Shown here in pieces: positions 32,046 through 32,867 of a DNA stretch of 32,867 nucleotides. The position numbers and the translations under genes were made by a program. The DNA comes from a virus: IMG/VR virus record IMGVR_UViG_3300034418_005312, positions 1 to 32,867 of that record. The stretch is one strand, 5' to 3'. Within the stretch, counting starts at the first letter, position 1, and each line of letters opens with the position of its first letter. The notes beneath the pieces are model-generated. The model was not told the DNA's origin. It worked only from the letters and a program-made list of their open reading frames with translations, and made no database searches.

Positions 32046-32795
32046 TTATGTAGGTACGTCACTACTTCTTGTTACTCCATTTGTTAGTGTTCCATTATTA
32101 CCACCGCTACCGCTATCTGTCGCAGTAGTTCCTGTTCCTTCAAAACGCCACCAACCTAATGGGTTTAATGAAGATATGTCATTAGGTACACCATTATTGT
32201 AAATAGTAGATACATCTGAAGTTCTGTCGTTATTCCAAATTGCTACTTCATCAATAAAGCCATTTATGTAACCATTATAGCCATTACCTAAATAAATACT
32301 TGAAGCGTTTGCTCTATTTGATACAACACCACTATCGTTATACGTTCCGATTGAAGTACCATTTAAATAACAAGTCCAAATATTTGTGCTTGACGTTCTA
32401 ATCAATATAATATTATACCAAGTATTTATGCTTATACTTTGTGTAAACCTATAGCTTCCGTCTGTGTATATTCGTAAATAGCCTGGTAGACTAATTTGAA
32501 AAAGTAAAAATGGCGACCCGCTTGTCAAAGTATTTGCCCATTGAAAAAAACCTTTATCCACACTTGGTAAACTTTGCACTTTGAACCACAAAGACACAGT
32601 TGCATTTATGTCTGTATCAGCACTTGCTAAAACACCACCTGTTGAAGTTCCGTCTACATTTGCAATTACATAATCGTCAATGCCGTCAAACTCTAAACTT
32701 TGTAAATTAGAAAAAGACGAACCACTTTTAGCACCTTGTCCCCAAGCATTTGTGTTATTAACTGAACCTTGTCCGTATCCTATTGTATTTGCCAT
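32046..32795 (-). CDS. Single-LamG-domain fibre/receptor-binding protein (tandem paralogue)
   Basis: 249 aa. The N-terminus is MANTIGYGQGSVNNTNAWGQ; the LamG domain (about 28-228) has FDGIDDYVIANVDG, VSLWFKV, WTCYLNGTSIG, SIYLGNGYNGYINGFIDEVA and IYNNGVP; the closing WWRFEGTGTTATDSGSGG...GTLTNGVTRS tail is shared with the gene at 31291-32034. The ATG is one base from the stop of the partial gene at the right edge. Low GC and the duplicated tail suggest recent copying and diversification of a receptor-binding cassette. Confidence 0.75.
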   Translation of the reverse strand: MANTIGYGQGSVNNTNAWGQGAKSGSSFSNLQSLEFDGIDDYVIANVDGTSTGGVLASADTDINATVSLWFKVQSLPSVDKGFFQWANTLTSGSPFLLFQISLPGYLRIYTDGSYRFTQSISINTWYNIILIRTSSTNIWTCYLNGTSIGTYNDSGVVSNRANASSIYLGNGYNGYINGFIDEVAIWNNDRTSDVSTIYNNGVPNDISSLNPLGWWRFEGTGTTATDSGSGGNNGTLTNGVTRSSDVPT

Positions 32796-32796
32796 T

Positions 32797-32867
32797 TTAT
32801 TCTCTTATTACTATTTGCCAAGATTCTACCGTTATGTTTGCAGTACTATCATTATTAGCTACGTGGA
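32797..32867 (-). CDS. C-terminal end of a fibre/tailspike protein (cut by window edge)
   Basis: The last 22 residues of a minus-strand gene read HVANNDSTANITVESWQIVIRE before the stop at 32797-32799, with the rest outside the window. They resemble the end of the 488-aa tailspike (ENTASNDNMTVSDFQVVIRE), including the final VIRE, so the missing gene probably carries the same C-terminal cap. It is one base from the ATG of the next LamG gene. Confidence 0.6.
   Translation of the reverse strand, partial: HVANNDSTANITVESWQIVIRE

Noticed and set aside
1-32867. tRNA genes, integrase, transposase or attachment site
   Set aside because: No cloverleaf-like stretch, recombinase motif or flanking direct repeat was noticed on either strand; the gaps between genes are too short to hide a tRNA in most places.

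Overview
The window looks like part of a tailed double-stranded DNA phage genome, most likely a podovirus of a marine Bacteroidota (flavobacterial) host and close to the crAss-like (Crassvirales-type) phages. Three things point this way. (1) The order terminase (739 aa), portal (809 aa, with a glutamine-rich coiled-coil C-terminus), acidic scaffold, major capsid protein, ring-like tail proteins and a 1376-aa tail stabilisation/muzzle-type protein matches that group. (2) The muzzle-like protein ends in a BACON-like domain, a Bacteroidota speciality. (3) Short motifs matching the Bacteroidota -7 promoter box (TAnnTTTG) recur just upstream of start codons. No tRNA, integrase, transposase or CRISPR array was seen. 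Family assignments come from recognising sequence motifs by eye; no search was run.

Layout. Every gene but one is on the minus strand, so the biological order runs from right to left. 29.8-32.9 kb: receptor-binding/fibre cassette with the end of one fibre gene, two tandem LamG-type genes and a beta-helix tailspike-like protein. 27.6-29.8 kb: three genes, two of them long, very basic and unrecognised. 25.8-27.6 kb: phage GroEL and GroES, in the order groEL then groES. 25.3-25.8 kb: the only plus-strand gene, a winged-helix-like protein, diverging from the next operon across a palindromic double promoter. 24.0-25.2 kb: five tiny Lys/Arg-rich, mostly Cys-containing proteins. 21.3-24.0 kb: small virion-type protein, a triple-LamG fibre and an 85-aa accessory protein. 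19.6-21.3 kb: zinc-ribbon miniprotein, then a complete lysis cassette (u-spanin, holin, zinc amidase). 18.0-19.6 kb: small proteins, one with a GroES-like fold signature. 9.5-17.9 kb: packaging and head genes. 1.2-9.5 kb: tail ring proteins, muzzle and a Thr-linker adhesin. 0-1.2 kb: a glycosyltransferase-like gene and the start of another probable virion protein.

How it works together. The right and middle parts hold adsorption proteins, a folding system probably used for large virion proteins, and lysis. The left part builds capsid and tail. Most neighbouring genes overlap or touch, implying long co-transcribed units. Three intrinsic terminators (after the 370-aa gene, after the capsid gene and after the 95-aa gene) divide the strand; two of them are followed at once by a TAnnTTTG box, marking transcription-unit boundaries. 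The three complete LamG genes are visibly more AT-rich than their neighbours, which suggests exchangeable receptor-binding modules.

No stretch longer than 300 bases lacks a gene.
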